A stretch of 64,000 bases of DNA from Rhodohalobacter barkolensis. GTDB taxonomy: Bacteria > Bacteroidota > Rhodothermia > Balneolales > Balneolaceae. Positions 35,927 to 44,864 of the stretch are shown one piece after another; the stretch's first letter is position 1, and every line of letters starts with the position of its first letter. The DNA is taken from positions 186,001-250,000 of the forward strand of contig NZ_PISP01000002.1 of assembly GCF_002834295.1 (NCBI RefSeq). Direction: 5' to 3'. The notes below the pieces were generated by a model. The model was not told where the DNA came from. It saw nothing but the letters and a program-made list of their open reading frames with translations, and made no database searches. The position numbers and the translations under genes were made by a program.

Positions 35927-38900
35927 ATGGGGACAATTCTACGTAAAAAATTGGGGTTTGTTTTTTTAGTTGTTTTAGTAGCCCTTCCGGTCAGTGATGT
36001 TTTAGCACAACCATCCAAAATTGTTATCAATGAGTTTATGGTGGATCCTCCACCGGACTTTGTGCCGTATATAGAACTATATAACTCCGGCAATGAACCT
36101 GAAACTGTAAAGGATTGGGTGTTGTTGAGAAGATCCGGTACTGATAATACCGGAGGGTTGATTACGGATCAGGAAACTGAACTGCTGCCTGATGATTACC
36201 TGGTTATTACACCCGATTCGTCGGCCATTGAGTTGATTTACGGGGAGATCCATCAACTTGAAATGGATCAATTTCCCGGGTTTGAAAATCTGGATGAAAT
36301 TCGATTGATGACAGATTCAGGAGAAACGATAGATTCGCTGAGGTTTGATCTTTCCCTTTGGGGCGGATCCGGTGTGGCTTTAGAGAGACGGCGGGCAAAC
36401 TTCCCTTCAGAATACCGGGAGAACTGGGCTGAATCTCCGGCAGAACTATTTGGGACACCGGGTAGTGAAAATCTGGTTGATCCAGACTATCCCTTCACAA
36501 TCACCAGTATTCAGGTTAGCGGAGCGGGCGATCTGTTTTTGATCTTCAATTCTGCTATCAACCCAATGGATGTGAATGCAGATAAATTTGAAGTTGATGG
36601 TATCAATCCGGACTCAGCTGAGTTGACGGATCAGCATACGGTTCGATTAACCTTTAACAGGCCGTTGGGTACTGGTGAAAAAATTCTCCGTACAGGAGAA
36701 ATTAGAAGTATGCCGGGGTGGTCTATTAGTGATGGAGAACAATTCCATTTCATAATCTATGATGAATATAGTGCGGGTGATGTCGTGATCAATGAGTTTA
36801 TGTATGATCCGCCCGTGGATTATCCGGCCTATGTCGAACTTTATAACAGGAGTGATAAATTTTTAAATCTTATAAACTGGAGGTTGCAGCGAAAGGAGAT
36901 ATCATCGCAACCCGGTGGGGTCATTACAACCGGTACTTTAGCACTTCGGCCAAATGAGTATCTCGTCATTACAAACAGTTCTGAAGCTGCAGTAAATATT
37001 TTTGGGGATATCAAGCTTTTTGAAATGAGTAACTTTCCCGGCTTTACAGTTACAATACCGGAACAGATCAGGCTGTTTGATTCAGAGGGTGTCATAGCGG
37101 ATTCTTTGGAGTACACACCATCAACGTGGGGAGGAAAGGATGTGGCGCTTGAGCGTAAAAGCCCGGAGGTCGGATCTGAATATGTTGAAAACTGGGCTGA
37201 ATCAACATCCATGTTATTAGGAACTCCCGGCAGGGAAAATGAAGCACAACCGGACAGTGACAGGCCGATTTTAACAAACCTGACGTTTTTTGAGAATCGT
37301 GGATTTCTATTGGAATTCAACAAAACAGTAGAACCGGAAAGCGCAACGAAAGAGGGACACTACAGCTTCAACCCGGAGCTGACGATCCAGAAGATCGAAG
37401 TTGAAGGAAGTGAAGTTTTAATACTGTTTAGACAAGAGTTTCAAAACGGCAGAACCTATTCAGTAACGGCAGAAGGCATCACGGACCTTTTTGGAAATGA
37501 ACTGCTAAAAAGCACCCACGCTATAGATTTCTTGGAATTTGATGAGGTTACTCCGGGAGATGTTGTGATTAATGAAATACTGTATCGCAGAGAGAATGCG
37601 GGAAGCCCGGAGTTTGTCGAACTTTATAACAGAACGGATAAAACAATCGACTTGAGCGGGGCGATATTTTTTGCAGGATCAAACAGTACAACCATGCCCT
37701 CGAACACCGTTCTAAGATCGAATGAATACCTGGTAATCACAGATCAGCAGGATTTTGCAGGTGAATCAAAAGACATCATCTATCTGCCCGGCTTTCCCGG
37801 GTTGAGTAATTCAGGCAGTAATATTGGGTTCAAAAATCAGAATGGAGTAATCATCGACAGTCTCAAATATAGGCCTGATTGGGGAAGAAATAATCCGGGA
37901 ATTTCGCTTGAACGAAGAGATCCTTCGGCGCTATCCATTGATCCTGCAAACTGGATGGAAAGTTCAGATGAACGCGGGGCAACTCCTGCAGGACAAAACA
38001 GCCGATTCCAGATAGATTTAGCACCGCCGGAGATCTTATTTGCAAATTTGAGCCATCCGGATTCGCTTGAAGTTATTTTTAGTGAATTTGTGAACCTCAA
38101 AGTGAGCAGTAAAAATCAAGAATCCGATTTTTCGTCAACTCAAGACGGTTTTGGAACAATTTTTAAGATAAACGGCGAGGATGCGCGTGTAATCGATTAT
38201 TATGAAAGCCGGGCAAACAGAATTGTGTTGAGTACAGAGAAATTTCGTCCGGGAGAGGAAAATACGCTTAGTGCAGAGGGGTTGAAGGACTTTAAAGGAA
38301 ATCGAACAACGGCTAATCATCCTGTTACACAGCCTGTGAATACTGGCGACTTGGTGATCAATGAGATCATGTTTCATCCATTGACCGGAGGGGATGATGC
38401 AATACCTGAACAGTCTGAATATTTGGAAATCTATAACCGACAACCCTATTCAATTTCACTGGAAGGACTGTTTTTGCACGATGAACCGGATGAAAATGGA
38501 AATACTACACGTATTGAGCCTGTGTCGAGCAGAAATCGCCGGATACCTGCAAACGGTTATGCACTATTGTTCCCGGAACCTGAACCTGTGTCACTTTCGG
38601 GTAGCCGTACAGGGATCGTGTTTGATTTGTCAGATGAACTGGATCCGTTTGCATTGAGGGCAGAACGTGCCGGTTTAAGCCTAACTCTGTCCGGCCGTGC
38701 AATTTATCTGACAGACAGTACACAAACAGTTATTGATAAAGTTGATTATAGTCCGGACTGGCATAATCCCAATTTGATTACTACACAAGGGGTTTCGCTG
38801 GAGCGAATTCATCCAGGACGTGATTCAAATGACCCGGAAAATTGGGGTTCCAACACAACAATTATTGGAGGAACTCCCCTGACTCAAAATTCACTTCATC

Positions 38901-39244
38901 ATAATTTTGAGGGTGAAGCTTCTTCTGAAGGAATCGAACTGACACCAAATCCATTTGCCCCGGAAAGTGAAGGGGATGACCACGAACTCAGTATTAATTA
39001 TGAATTTGAGGATCCCGATTATCTTCTAAAGGTGAAGATATTCGATCGCTATGGGCGATTGGTTCGAAATCTTGCAAACAGTTATACGGCCGGTTATCGT
39101 GGTTCATTGGTGTGGGACGGTCGCACGGATGATGGAAAGAGAAATCGAATCGGGATCTATATTGTCTATGTTGAAGCCTACAATGGTTCAACCGGAGATA
39201 AAAAGATTTTCAGGGATACGGCTGTACTTGCAAGGCAGTTCTAA
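35927..39244 (+). CDS. Secreted lamin-tail-domain protein with FlgD-like C-terminal domain
   Basis: 1105 residues with an N-terminal signal peptide. Four lamin-tail (LTD) Ig-like domains start near 31, 283, 544 and 807, each opening with (V/I)VINE(F/I)(M/L) and an (Y/V/L)(I/V)E(L/I)YN strand, and carrying a D(Y)LVIT-type strand. The spacers have SbsA/Big_5-like sandwiches, e.g. LFLIFNSAINPMDVNADKFEV. The last ~100 residues (TPNPFAPES, then VKIFDRYGRLVRNL, SLVWDGRTDDGKRNRIGIYIVYVEA) are a FlgD-Ig/secretion-type C-terminal module. I infer a surface adhesin or matrix protein. Its stop overlaps the stop of the convergent decarboxylase by 4 bases. Confidence 0.87.
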   Translation: MGTILRKKLGFVFLVVLVALPVSDVLAQPSKIVINEFMVDPPPDFVPYIELYNSGNEPETVKDWVLLRRSGTDNTGGLITDQETELLPDDYLVITPDSSAIELIYGEIHQLEMDQFPGFENLDEIRLMTDSGETIDSLRFDLSLWGGSGVALERRRANFPSEYRENWAESPAELFGTPGSENLVDPDYPFTITSIQVSGAGDLFLIFNSAINPMDVNADKFEVDGINPDSAELTDQHTVRLTFNRPLGTGEKILRTGEIRSMPGWSISDGEQFHFIIYDEYSAGDVVINEFMYDPPVDYPAYVELYNRSDKFLNLINWRLQRKEISSQPGGVITTGTLALRPNEYLVITNSSEAAVNIFGDIKLFEMSNFPGFTVTIPEQIRLFDSEGVIADSLEYTPSTWGGKDVALERKSPEVGSEYVENWAESTSMLLGTPGRENEAQPDSDRPILTNLTFFENRGFLLEFNKTVEPESATKEGHYSFNPELTIQKIEVEGSEVLILFRQEFQNGRTYSVTAEGITDLFGNELLKSTHAIDFLEFDEVTPGDVVINEILYRRENAGSPEFVELYNRTDKTIDLSGAIFFAGSNSTTMPSNTVLRSNEYLVITDQQDFAGESKDIIYLPGFPGLSNSGSNIGFKNQNGVIIDSLKYRPDWGRNNPGISLERRDPSALSIDPANWMESSDERGATPAGQNSRFQIDLAPPEILFANLSHPDSLEVIFSEFVNLKVSSKNQESDFSSTQDGFGTIFKINGEDARVIDYYESRANRIVLSTEKFRPGEENTLSAEGLKDFKGNRTTANHPVTQPVNTGDLVINEIMFHPLTGGDDAIPEQSEYLEIYNRQPYSISLEGLFLHDEPDENGNTTRIEPVSSRNRRIPANGYALLFPEPEPVSLSGSRTGIVFDLSDELDPFALRAERAGLSLTLSGRAIYLTDSTQTVIDKVDYSPDWHNPNLITTQGVSLERIHPGRDSNDPENWGSNTTIIGGTPLTQNSLHHNFEGEASSEGIELTPNPFAPESEGDDHELSINYEFEDPDYLLKVKIFDRYGRLVRNLANSYTAGYRGSLVWDGRTDDGKRNRIGIYIVYVEAYNGSTGDKKIFRDTAVLARQF

Positions 39245-40584
39245 ATTCCAATTCGCTCAACCAAGGTTTTTACAAACTCTTCATGTTCCTCTTTCATAAA
39301 TACACTTCTCAGCAGAACTACGTGATCCGTTTCGGCTTGATAGTCGTGGAAGCGTGCTGTAAACTGACTTACAGGGATCTTATAGAGACTCAGATGAAAA
39401 CCTTCGGAGGGATTATTTGTATTCATTCCATGATTAAACACTTCTCTGCTCAATTTGTTGATTTCCGAGGTGCTTTTCTGTTCTGGAATTTTGAAATATC
39501 CGACAATATCAAGATCAGGTTCCTGATATAGATCGAATGTGGAGCTCTTTTTCAGTAAATCGGTAAAAATAAGGGCTGCCGATCGCGCTTTAAATAATAT
39601 TGACCCTAAACCGCTTGAAGAGAGAGGCAAGAGCTGAAGTGTTGCCCAAAAGGCTGCAGCTGAGGCCCCGGCGCGCGAGCACTCCAGACTGATTTCGCCC
39701 AGATGCAGATCATCGGATGTAAAATAGGTATAGGGGGAATCGTGCTTGTAAAACTTACCCACAGATGGATCTTTGTAAAGTACACTTCCACAGCCATAGG
39801 GTTGCAGGCCATGCTTATGAGGGTCGATGACGATACTGTCAGCCTGATACAAACACGGCCAATCCTCAGTTTTTGGAAGGCTCTCCTTAATCAGGGTAAA
39901 AAATCCACCATATGCGGCGTCAGCGTGTACCCGTATTCCATGGGTTTTTGAATACTCAAGAATTTTTGAAAGCGGTTCGGTTGTACCCAGGCCGGTTGTA
40001 CCCATGGTTACCACAATTGTACCGATCTCATCTGCATGGGTTTTGATGAATTCGAAGTCCGGATTGCCAAAATTATCAACAGGTATTTCCAGGAAATCGG
40101 TATTTAAGACCCTGCACATTCGTCTGTGCGTGTAATGTGCATTCGAAGTGGCCGCAATAGCTTTGCCAGGGTGGATTTCGCGGGAAACAAAAAGAGCTTC
40201 CAGGTTGGCAATAGTGCCGCCAGAAGTCAGGTGGCCTAAATATGTGTCGCCATATCCAACCATGTTAGCGAGTTCTTTGACGGCTTCTTTCTCCATTTCG
40301 GAGGTTGGAGGTCCGCCATCCAAAGCGTGATTGTTTGGGTTGATGGTTGCCGTTAACATATATGCAAGCCAAGCAATTGGGTGTGGCGGTTTAAGCATTT
40401 GTCCTGCATAAGAAGGGTGATGAAATGGGTAGTTCCCTTCAAGGCGTTCTTCCAGCTTATCCAGAATCGATTCGATCTCCGTTAGCTCAGTAATATCGTT
40501 CTGAGCTCCAAATTGGGAGCGCCACGCATCCAATTTACGCAGCGCTTTTTCTATAGCGGGTAGATAAGGGGTGAATTGGTTCAA
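39241..40584 (-). CDS. PLP-dependent group II-type decarboxylase
   Basis: 447 residues, fold-type I. Motifs: HLTSGGTIANLEALFVSRE, VVTMGTTGLGTTEP, HADAAYGGFFTL (Asp binding the pyridine N) and the Schiff-base Lys in IDPHKHGLQPYGCGSVLYKD. Relatives decarboxylate glutamate, tyrosine/tryptophan or aspartate (MfnA-like), and the substrate is not clear from these motifs. It is encoded alone, with a spacer holding two GC hairpins upstream. Confidence 0.88.
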   Translation of the reverse strand: MNQFTPYLPAIEKALRKLDAWRSQFGAQNDITELTEIESILDKLEERLEGNYPFHHPSYAGQMLKPPHPIAWLAYMLTATINPNNHALDGGPPTSEMEKEAVKELANMVGYGDTYLGHLTSGGTIANLEALFVSREIHPGKAIAATSNAHYTHRRMCRVLNTDFLEIPVDNFGNPDFEFIKTHADEIGTIVVTMGTTGLGTTEPLSKILEYSKTHGIRVHADAAYGGFFTLIKESLPKTEDWPCLYQADSIVIDPHKHGLQPYGCGSVLYKDPSVGKFYKHDSPYTYFTSDDLHLGEISLECSRAGASAAAFWATLQLLPLSSSGLGSILFKARSAALIFTDLLKKSSTFDLYQEPDLDIVGYFKIPEQKSTSEINKLSREVFNHGMNTNNPSEGFHLSLYKIPVSQFTARFHDYQAETDHVVLLRSVFMKEEHEEFVKTLVERIGI

Positions 40585-40632
40585 AGTTCCGGTTTAAATT
40601 AACTTGGGTTCAAGATAAAATTTTGAATTTTA

Positions 40633-40730
40633 AGTCTCCCTTAACAGTGGGGGACTGTGGAAATGTTCATCAAAAAATGATGAATAAAATAAATTTAGAC
40701 ACCCCTCTTAGTCTCCCCTTTTTAGGGGAG
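40633..40730. repeat. Two hairpins sharing an AGTCTCCC core
   Basis: AGTCTCCC/GGGGGACT (40633-40640 and 40649-40656, 8 pairs with one G-T) and CTCCCCT/AGGGGAG (40713-40719 and 40724-40730, TTTT loop). Both hairpins begin with the same AGTCTCCC sequence. The region lies in the 189-base gap between DUF3078 and the decarboxylase. Similar GGGGA-type hairpins occur as dispersed repeats in Bacteroidota. There is no T-run, so I do not call a terminator. Confidence 0.55.
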
Positions 40731-40773
40731 AATGAGTTTAATCCGTTATCAGTTTTCTTTTAATGAATTCACA

Positions 40774-41646
40774 TTAAATGAGAATAAATGAAACTCCTAC
40801 GGAAAGTACCTGTGCAACCTGCAGCTCTTTGGAGTAGTCATCATCATAAATGAAGTCCAGCCTAAGGGAGGCATTCATGAAATCATTGATTTTTCCGGTA
40901 AACTGATTTGTCACAAAAACATCTGTACTGCTAATTGCTGTATTCAAATTGGTGAACATCTCAAGTGATGAAGAGAGGCTCAGGTTAGTCCCAAGTTTTC
41001 TGTCGTATGCGACGGCAAAGGTTAAACCGGCCTCATTTCTAAAGGTATCGCCTTCGTCCAGGCCATAAAGAGTGGAAAGGGATTCATTCCTTACAAAGGT
41101 TTGCTGGAGACCTAAACCCGTTTCAAGAGAAAAATTATCAGAAGGGACATAAGCCAGACCGGCATTTTCACTCAAGTAACCGGGAGCCATGAACTCAGAA
41201 ATGAAGATGTCGCTGCCGTCGGGCGCTTCACCATATTCATATCCTTTAGCAAACTGTGTTCTAAAGTTAATGTTACCAAATAATTTAAAGTCGCTTTGTC
41301 GGTCTGCTCCCAGGTCATATAAAAACCGGTTGCGAACAGAAAGCCGATCGTCTGTTTTGCGAACACCTTCTCCTTCAATTTTAGTTTGGCCATAACGAGT
41401 GTTCAGTTCAAATATGTATGCGAATCGTTCTTTCTTATATGCTGCGGTGTAAGCAGAGTTTCCTGTAAATGCAAGATTATTGATACCACCTTGCGACCAG
41501 TTTGAGTAGGCAGCCTGAGAACCGTTTAATCCTGCAACCCAGCTTAAATCCCATCCATCTAAAGAATCGGGGATGGCAACGTCCTGAGCCTGGATTGTGA
41601 AAGTTGTAGAGAGAAGGAGTAATAGTAGCAGAGATAGTTTCTTCAT
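40774..41646 (-). CDS. DUF3078 outer-membrane protein
   Basis: 290 residues with a signal peptide (MKKLSLLLLLLLSTTFTIQAQ). DUF3078 hallmarks: LDGWDLSWVAGLNGSQAAYSNWSQGGINNLAFTG near 30-60, then alternating strands to a C-terminal hydrophobic residue (GVSFILI). It is a predicted small barrel, abundant in Bacteroidota, of unknown cargo. It starts 14 bases after the PyrR-like gene and is probably cotranscribed with it. Confidence 0.9.
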   Translation of the reverse strand: MKKLSLLLLLLLSTTFTIQAQDVAIPDSLDGWDLSWVAGLNGSQAAYSNWSQGGINNLAFTGNSAYTAAYKKERFAYIFELNTRYGQTKIEGEGVRKTDDRLSVRNRFLYDLGADRQSDFKLFGNINFRTQFAKGYEYGEAPDGSDIFISEFMAPGYLSENAGLAYVPSDNFSLETGLGLQQTFVRNESLSTLYGLDEGDTFRNEAGLTFAVAYDRKLGTNLSLSSSLEMFTNLNTAISSTDVFVTNQFTGKINDFMNASLRLDFIYDDDYSKELQVAQVLSVGVSFILI

Positions 41647-41660
41647 GGTTTTATTTAGAA

Positions 41661-42149
41661 TTATGAATTACTCTCGGTTAAAACAATAGAATCAGGAAGG
41701 CCATTTTTTAATCCTACTTCTATCTGCTCATTGAGTTTTGTTGGGATATTCATCCCAATAACAGCAGCCTGAATAGGGTATTTTCGATGCCCCCGATCTA
41801 CGAGTACAGAAACGAAAATTTTATTGAATCGTTCTCTGTCCGGGATTTTATCCAATCCTTTCAGGATGGTTTCACCGCTAAAGATCACATCATCAACAAT
41901 GACTAACACACTGTTTTCGTTAACCGTATCAGTGAAGCTGAATGATTCATCTGAATGGGCCCAGAGTTGCTCGGTTAGATATGAAGAGTCAGAATCTTTA
42001 TTTAGAAATTTTGATAATTGCTTTGAAAGGGCGTATCCGCGTTCGTTTAATCCAATGAGTCGAATTTCTTTGCCATGTGCCTCTTCAATAATTTGATAGG
42101 CCATGCGCTTGATGGTGCGTGTAATTCTGTTGCTGTCTGCAAGGATCAT
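41661..42149 (-). CDS. PyrR-like phosphoribosyltransferase
   Basis: 162 residues, type I PRTase fold. The PRPP loop is VLVIVDDVIFSGETILKGL. PyrR character is seen in IRLIGLNERGYALSKQL and VSVLVDRGHRKYPIQAAVIGMNIPT, the strand and loop that bind UMP/RNA in PyrR. It could be the uracil PRTase/attenuation regulator of pyrimidine genes, or a paralogue with lost RNA binding. No pyr attenuator is visible near pyrF at 50013. It is the first gene of a pair with DUF3078. Confidence 0.75.
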   Translation of the reverse strand: MILADSNRITRTIKRMAYQIIEEAHGKEIRLIGLNERGYALSKQLSKFLNKDSDSSYLTEQLWAHSDESFSFTDTVNENSVLVIVDDVIFSGETILKGLDKIPDRERFNKIFVSVLVDRGHRKYPIQAAVIGMNIPTKLNEQIEVGLKNGLPDSIVLTESNS

Positions 42150-42250
42150 AAATTTGAATAAATTATCAATAAACTAAACAGAAAGTATTCAATTTAGTAT
42201 ACTATATACAAATGCGGTTTCGACTAATTTAAAGATTAGAAGGGAGTATC

Positions 42251-42556
42251 ATGAATAGTTTAGTAAAACAATCAATTGTAGCAGGTGGGAGTTTCGCTGG
42301 CGGTTTGGTTGCCGGATACCTGTTGCGAATAAAGAAGTCTGAATTACAATCAACATACAGATCTGCAAAATCTCTTTCTTCAGAATTTGCCCAAACTGTG
42401 AAGATCCGGGGAGGTAAAATTGCCGATAAAGGTTTAGAACGTGTAAAAACGATTCGAACCGACATATCCCTAAATTTCAAAGATCCTATTCCAGATCTGT
42501 ATAAAGCGACAGAATCCCTCACGGTTGATGATTTAGATTTAAAACTTCCCCGGTAA
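42251..42556 (+). CDS. Small membrane-anchored protein (YtxH-like)
   Basis: 101 residues. One hydrophobic segment (SIVAGGSFAGGLVAGYLL, about 8-25) with glycine zippers is followed by a polar helical tail. It is reminiscent of YtxH-type proteins but without a diagnostic motif. It has one of the few clear Shine-Dalgarno sequences here, GGGAG seven bases before the ATG. DUF2851 begins one base after its stop, so the pair is cotranslated. Confidence 0.7.
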   Translation: MNSLVKQSIVAGGSFAGGLVAGYLLRIKKSELQSTYRSAKSLSSEFAQTVKIRGGKIADKGLERVKTIRTDISLNFKDPIPDLYKATESLTVDDLDLKLPR

Positions 42557-42557
42557 C

Positions 42558-43724
42558 ATGCTGCCCGATCGATATTCAGAGTCGCTGCTTCAGTGGATTT
42601 GGGAAAACCTGGAATTTAACGGTGCAAACCTTCAGTCGAATACCGGAGATGAGATCGAGATCTTTGATCCCGGTAAAAAAAATCACGGAGCCGGTCCCGA
42701 CTTTCTCCATGCCAACATAAAAATTGGAGGAATCCGGTTTTACGGGCATGTTGAAGTTCATAATCACGAAAAAGAATGGTTTGAGCACTGCCATCACAAA
42801 GATGAAAATTTCAATAGTGTTGTTCTGCATGTGGTGCTCGAGAGTGGAGATAAACCGACAGTTACTTCAGACGGTTACCGTCCGGCTCTACTTAACCTGA
42901 AAAGCTACCTGTCTAAGCCACTATTCGAACTACTTTTTCTAAAAGAAAATAACGGGCTTCCTTGTTCAAGCCGGGTCACAACAATTCATCAACGAGCATT
43001 TGAGCTGCAGATTGAAAAAGCCCACAGGGAGTACTTTAGATATAAAGTAAATGAACTGATGGAGTGTTATAATTCACACCTTACTCCATCTGATGCCTGG
43101 TTAAATTCATTTATTCAAAAAGTTTACAGCGCTTTAGGTATACCTTCCAATCGGGTTTCGATGGAGAAGTTGTTTCTGGATAATCGCGATAAGTTTTCAA
43201 GCCAAACAGACCGGGATTCTTTTGTTCAGGAAGTTCAGAGCATTGCATTTTCCAACATTGGAAAAGAAAAATACAACTGGAATGAGTCCGGGATGAGGCC
43301 TGGAAGTCAACCCCGGAAAAGAGTAGTGCAGGCTGCAACACTGCATTACGAAATCAGTAGTTACAGTGTTAGTAACTTTTTGTCTGATGGTACCGATGCC
43401 TGGGCGGGTATTATCAATTCTATACAGAATCAGGATCTTCCGGGCAGATCAAGAATGAACATCATTGGCCAAACCGTTTTTCTGCCGGCAATTTATTTAT
43501 TAGGAGATCTATTCCATTCTCAGGATCTCTGCTCTCAATCTTATAAGGAATGGAGCGAATCATCATCAGAGCTGCCAAAAGAAGTTCGGATGCCCTTCGA
43601 GAAATCAGGTTTTGAACTGTCGCAACCCGTGCAAAAGATGGGGTTGGCGCATCACTACAAACGGTTCTGCAAAGAGAGGAACTGTCATAGATGTGAGGTG
43701 TTTAAAAGTGCAATTAATTCTTGA
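42558..43724 (+). CDS. DUF2851 family protein
   Basis: 388-residue cytoplasmic protein of a family largely restricted to Bacteroidota and relatives. Hallmarks: LLQWIWENLEFN, IEIFDPGKKNHGAGPDFLHANIKIGG, YGHVEVHNHEKEWFEHCHHKDENFNSVVLHVV, and near the C-terminus GLAHHYKRFCKERNCHRCEVFK, which has a Cys-rich zinc-like cluster. The D(F)xxA, E(V)H and His motifs suggest a nuclease-like metal site, but the function is unproven. Confidence 0.9.
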   Translation: MLPDRYSESLLQWIWENLEFNGANLQSNTGDEIEIFDPGKKNHGAGPDFLHANIKIGGIRFYGHVEVHNHEKEWFEHCHHKDENFNSVVLHVVLESGDKPTVTSDGYRPALLNLKSYLSKPLFELLFLKENNGLPCSSRVTTIHQRAFELQIEKAHREYFRYKVNELMECYNSHLTPSDAWLNSFIQKVYSALGIPSNRVSMEKLFLDNRDKFSSQTDRDSFVQEVQSIAFSNIGKEKYNWNESGMRPGSQPRKRVVQAATLHYEISSYSVSNFLSDGTDAWAGIINSIQNQDLPGRSRMNIIGQTVFLPAIYLLGDLFHSQDLCSQSYKEWSESSSELPKEVRMPFEKSGFELSQPVQKMGLAHHYKRFCKERNCHRCEVFKSAINS

Positions 43725-43751
43725 CACATAAAAATCTTGTTTCTATCTTTG
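43722..43751 (+). promoter_or_regulatory. tRNA-Gln promoter, Bacteroidota consensus
   Basis: TTG (43722-43724), 20 bases, then TATCTTTG (43744-43751), exact to TTG-N20-TAnnTTTG. Start expected near 43757, about 16 bases before the tRNA. This is the clearest promoter in the window and sets the rule used for the others. Confidence 0.8.
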
Positions 43752-43772
43752 AATTCTGTCAATTCGATGAAT

Positions 43773-43843
43773 TGCCCGGTCGTCTAATGGCAGGACAGCT
43801 GGTTTTGGTCCAGTCAGTGGGGGTTCGAATCCTCCCCGGGCAA
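43773..43843 (+). tRNA. tRNA-Gln (anticodon TTG)
   Basis: 71 bases: acceptor TGCCCGG paired with CCGGGCA, D-arm, anticodon stem CTGG/CCAG around the loop TTTTGGT giving anticodon TTG, and T-arm with TTCGAAT. The discriminator A is followed by CATG, so CCA is not encoded. A hairpin with a T-run follows. Confidence 0.95.
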
Positions 43844-43854
43844 CATGTCATTAT

Positions 43855-43890
43855 AAAAGGATGCCAGAGAGGTACTCCTTTTTCTTTTTT
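43855..43890 (+). terminator. Terminator-like hairpin between tRNA-Gln and prs
   Basis: Stem AAAAGGA/TCCTTTT with inner CC/GG pairs around AGAGA, followed by TCTTTTTT. It lies 12 bases after the tRNA and 24 before the prs start. Confidence 0.7.
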
Positions 43891-43913
43891 AACAACCTTT
43901 ACCTGTCAATCCG

Positions 43914-44846
43914 TTGGATACGCCACTAGCCATATTTGCCGGTCGAAGTAATCTTGCACTGGCCCGTGCCATTGCCGAGAGTTATGGCACTGATTTGGGC
44001 GAAGTAACGATCAAGTCTTTTTCTGACGGCGAGCTGTATGTGAAGTATGAGCAGAGTATCCGTGGAGAAGATATTTTTGTTATACAATCGACACCTCCAC
44101 CGGGCGACAACATTATTGAGCTGTTACTTTTATTGGATGCTGCAAAAAGGGCATCCGTTAAGCGAGTGACAGCAGTGATACCATATTTTGGTTACGCCCG
44201 GCAGGACAGGAAAGATCAACCCAGGGTTTCCATTGCTTCTAAAATGATGGCGAATTTACTGGTTGAGGCCGGGGCGGATCGAATTTTGACAATGGACTTG
44301 CACGCTTCTCAGATACAGGGATTTTTTGATATCCCGCTGGATCATCTATACGCGAGCCGGATTTTTATCGAGCATTTTACTGAAAATCCTATTGAGAACC
44401 TCGTCGTTGTGGCTCCGGATGTGGGTAGTTTGAAAATGGCACGCGCCTATTCAAAAAAGCTGGGTGCGAGTCTTGCTTTTATCGATAAAAGAAGGCCGAA
44501 GCAGAATGTTGCAGAGGTGATGAACATTATCGGTGAAGTAGAAGGAAAAAACGTTTTGATCGTAGATGATTTAATTGATACTGCGGGAACCATAACCAAT
44601 GCTGCCGTTGCTCTAAAAGAGAGAGGTGCTTTGAATATTGTTACCACATGTACGCATCCGATTTTATCAGGCCCTGCTTATCAAAGAATTGAAGATTCAC
44701 CGATCGATCAACTGTTAGTTACGGATACGGTTCCATTGAGGAAGCCATCCGATAAAATTAAAGTATTAAGTGTTGCGGGTATTTTTGCAGAAGCGATTCA
44801 GCGGATCCATACCAACGACACTATTAGTGCACTTTTTGATGATTAA
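43914..44846 (+). CDS. prs: Ribose-phosphate pyrophosphokinase
   Basis: Makes PRPP from ribose-5-phosphate and ATP; feeds HisG, PyrF and purine synthesis. It has 310 residues from TTG 43914. No ATG/GTG precedes the essential IFAGRSNLALA, so TTG is the start. Motifs: KSFSDGELYVKYEQSIRGEDIFVIQST, PYFGYARQDRKDQPRVSI (ATP loop), TMDLHASQIQGFF, and the PRPP loop NVLIVDDLIDTAGTI. It lies directly after the tRNA-Gln terminator with little room for its own promoter. Confidence 0.96.
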   Translation: MDTPLAIFAGRSNLALARAIAESYGTDLGEVTIKSFSDGELYVKYEQSIRGEDIFVIQSTPPPGDNIIELLLLLDAAKRASVKRVTAVIPYFGYARQDRKDQPRVSIASKMMANLLVEAGADRILTMDLHASQIQGFFDIPLDHLYASRIFIEHFTENPIENLVVVAPDVGSLKMARAYSKKLGASLAFIDKRRPKQNVAEVMNIIGEVEGKNVLIVDDLIDTAGTITNAAVALKERGALNIVTTCTHPILSGPAYQRIEDSPIDQLLVTDTVPLRKPSDKIKVLSVAGIFAEAIQRIHTNDTISALFDD

Positions 44847-44864
44847 TCAATAATTGAAAAAACC

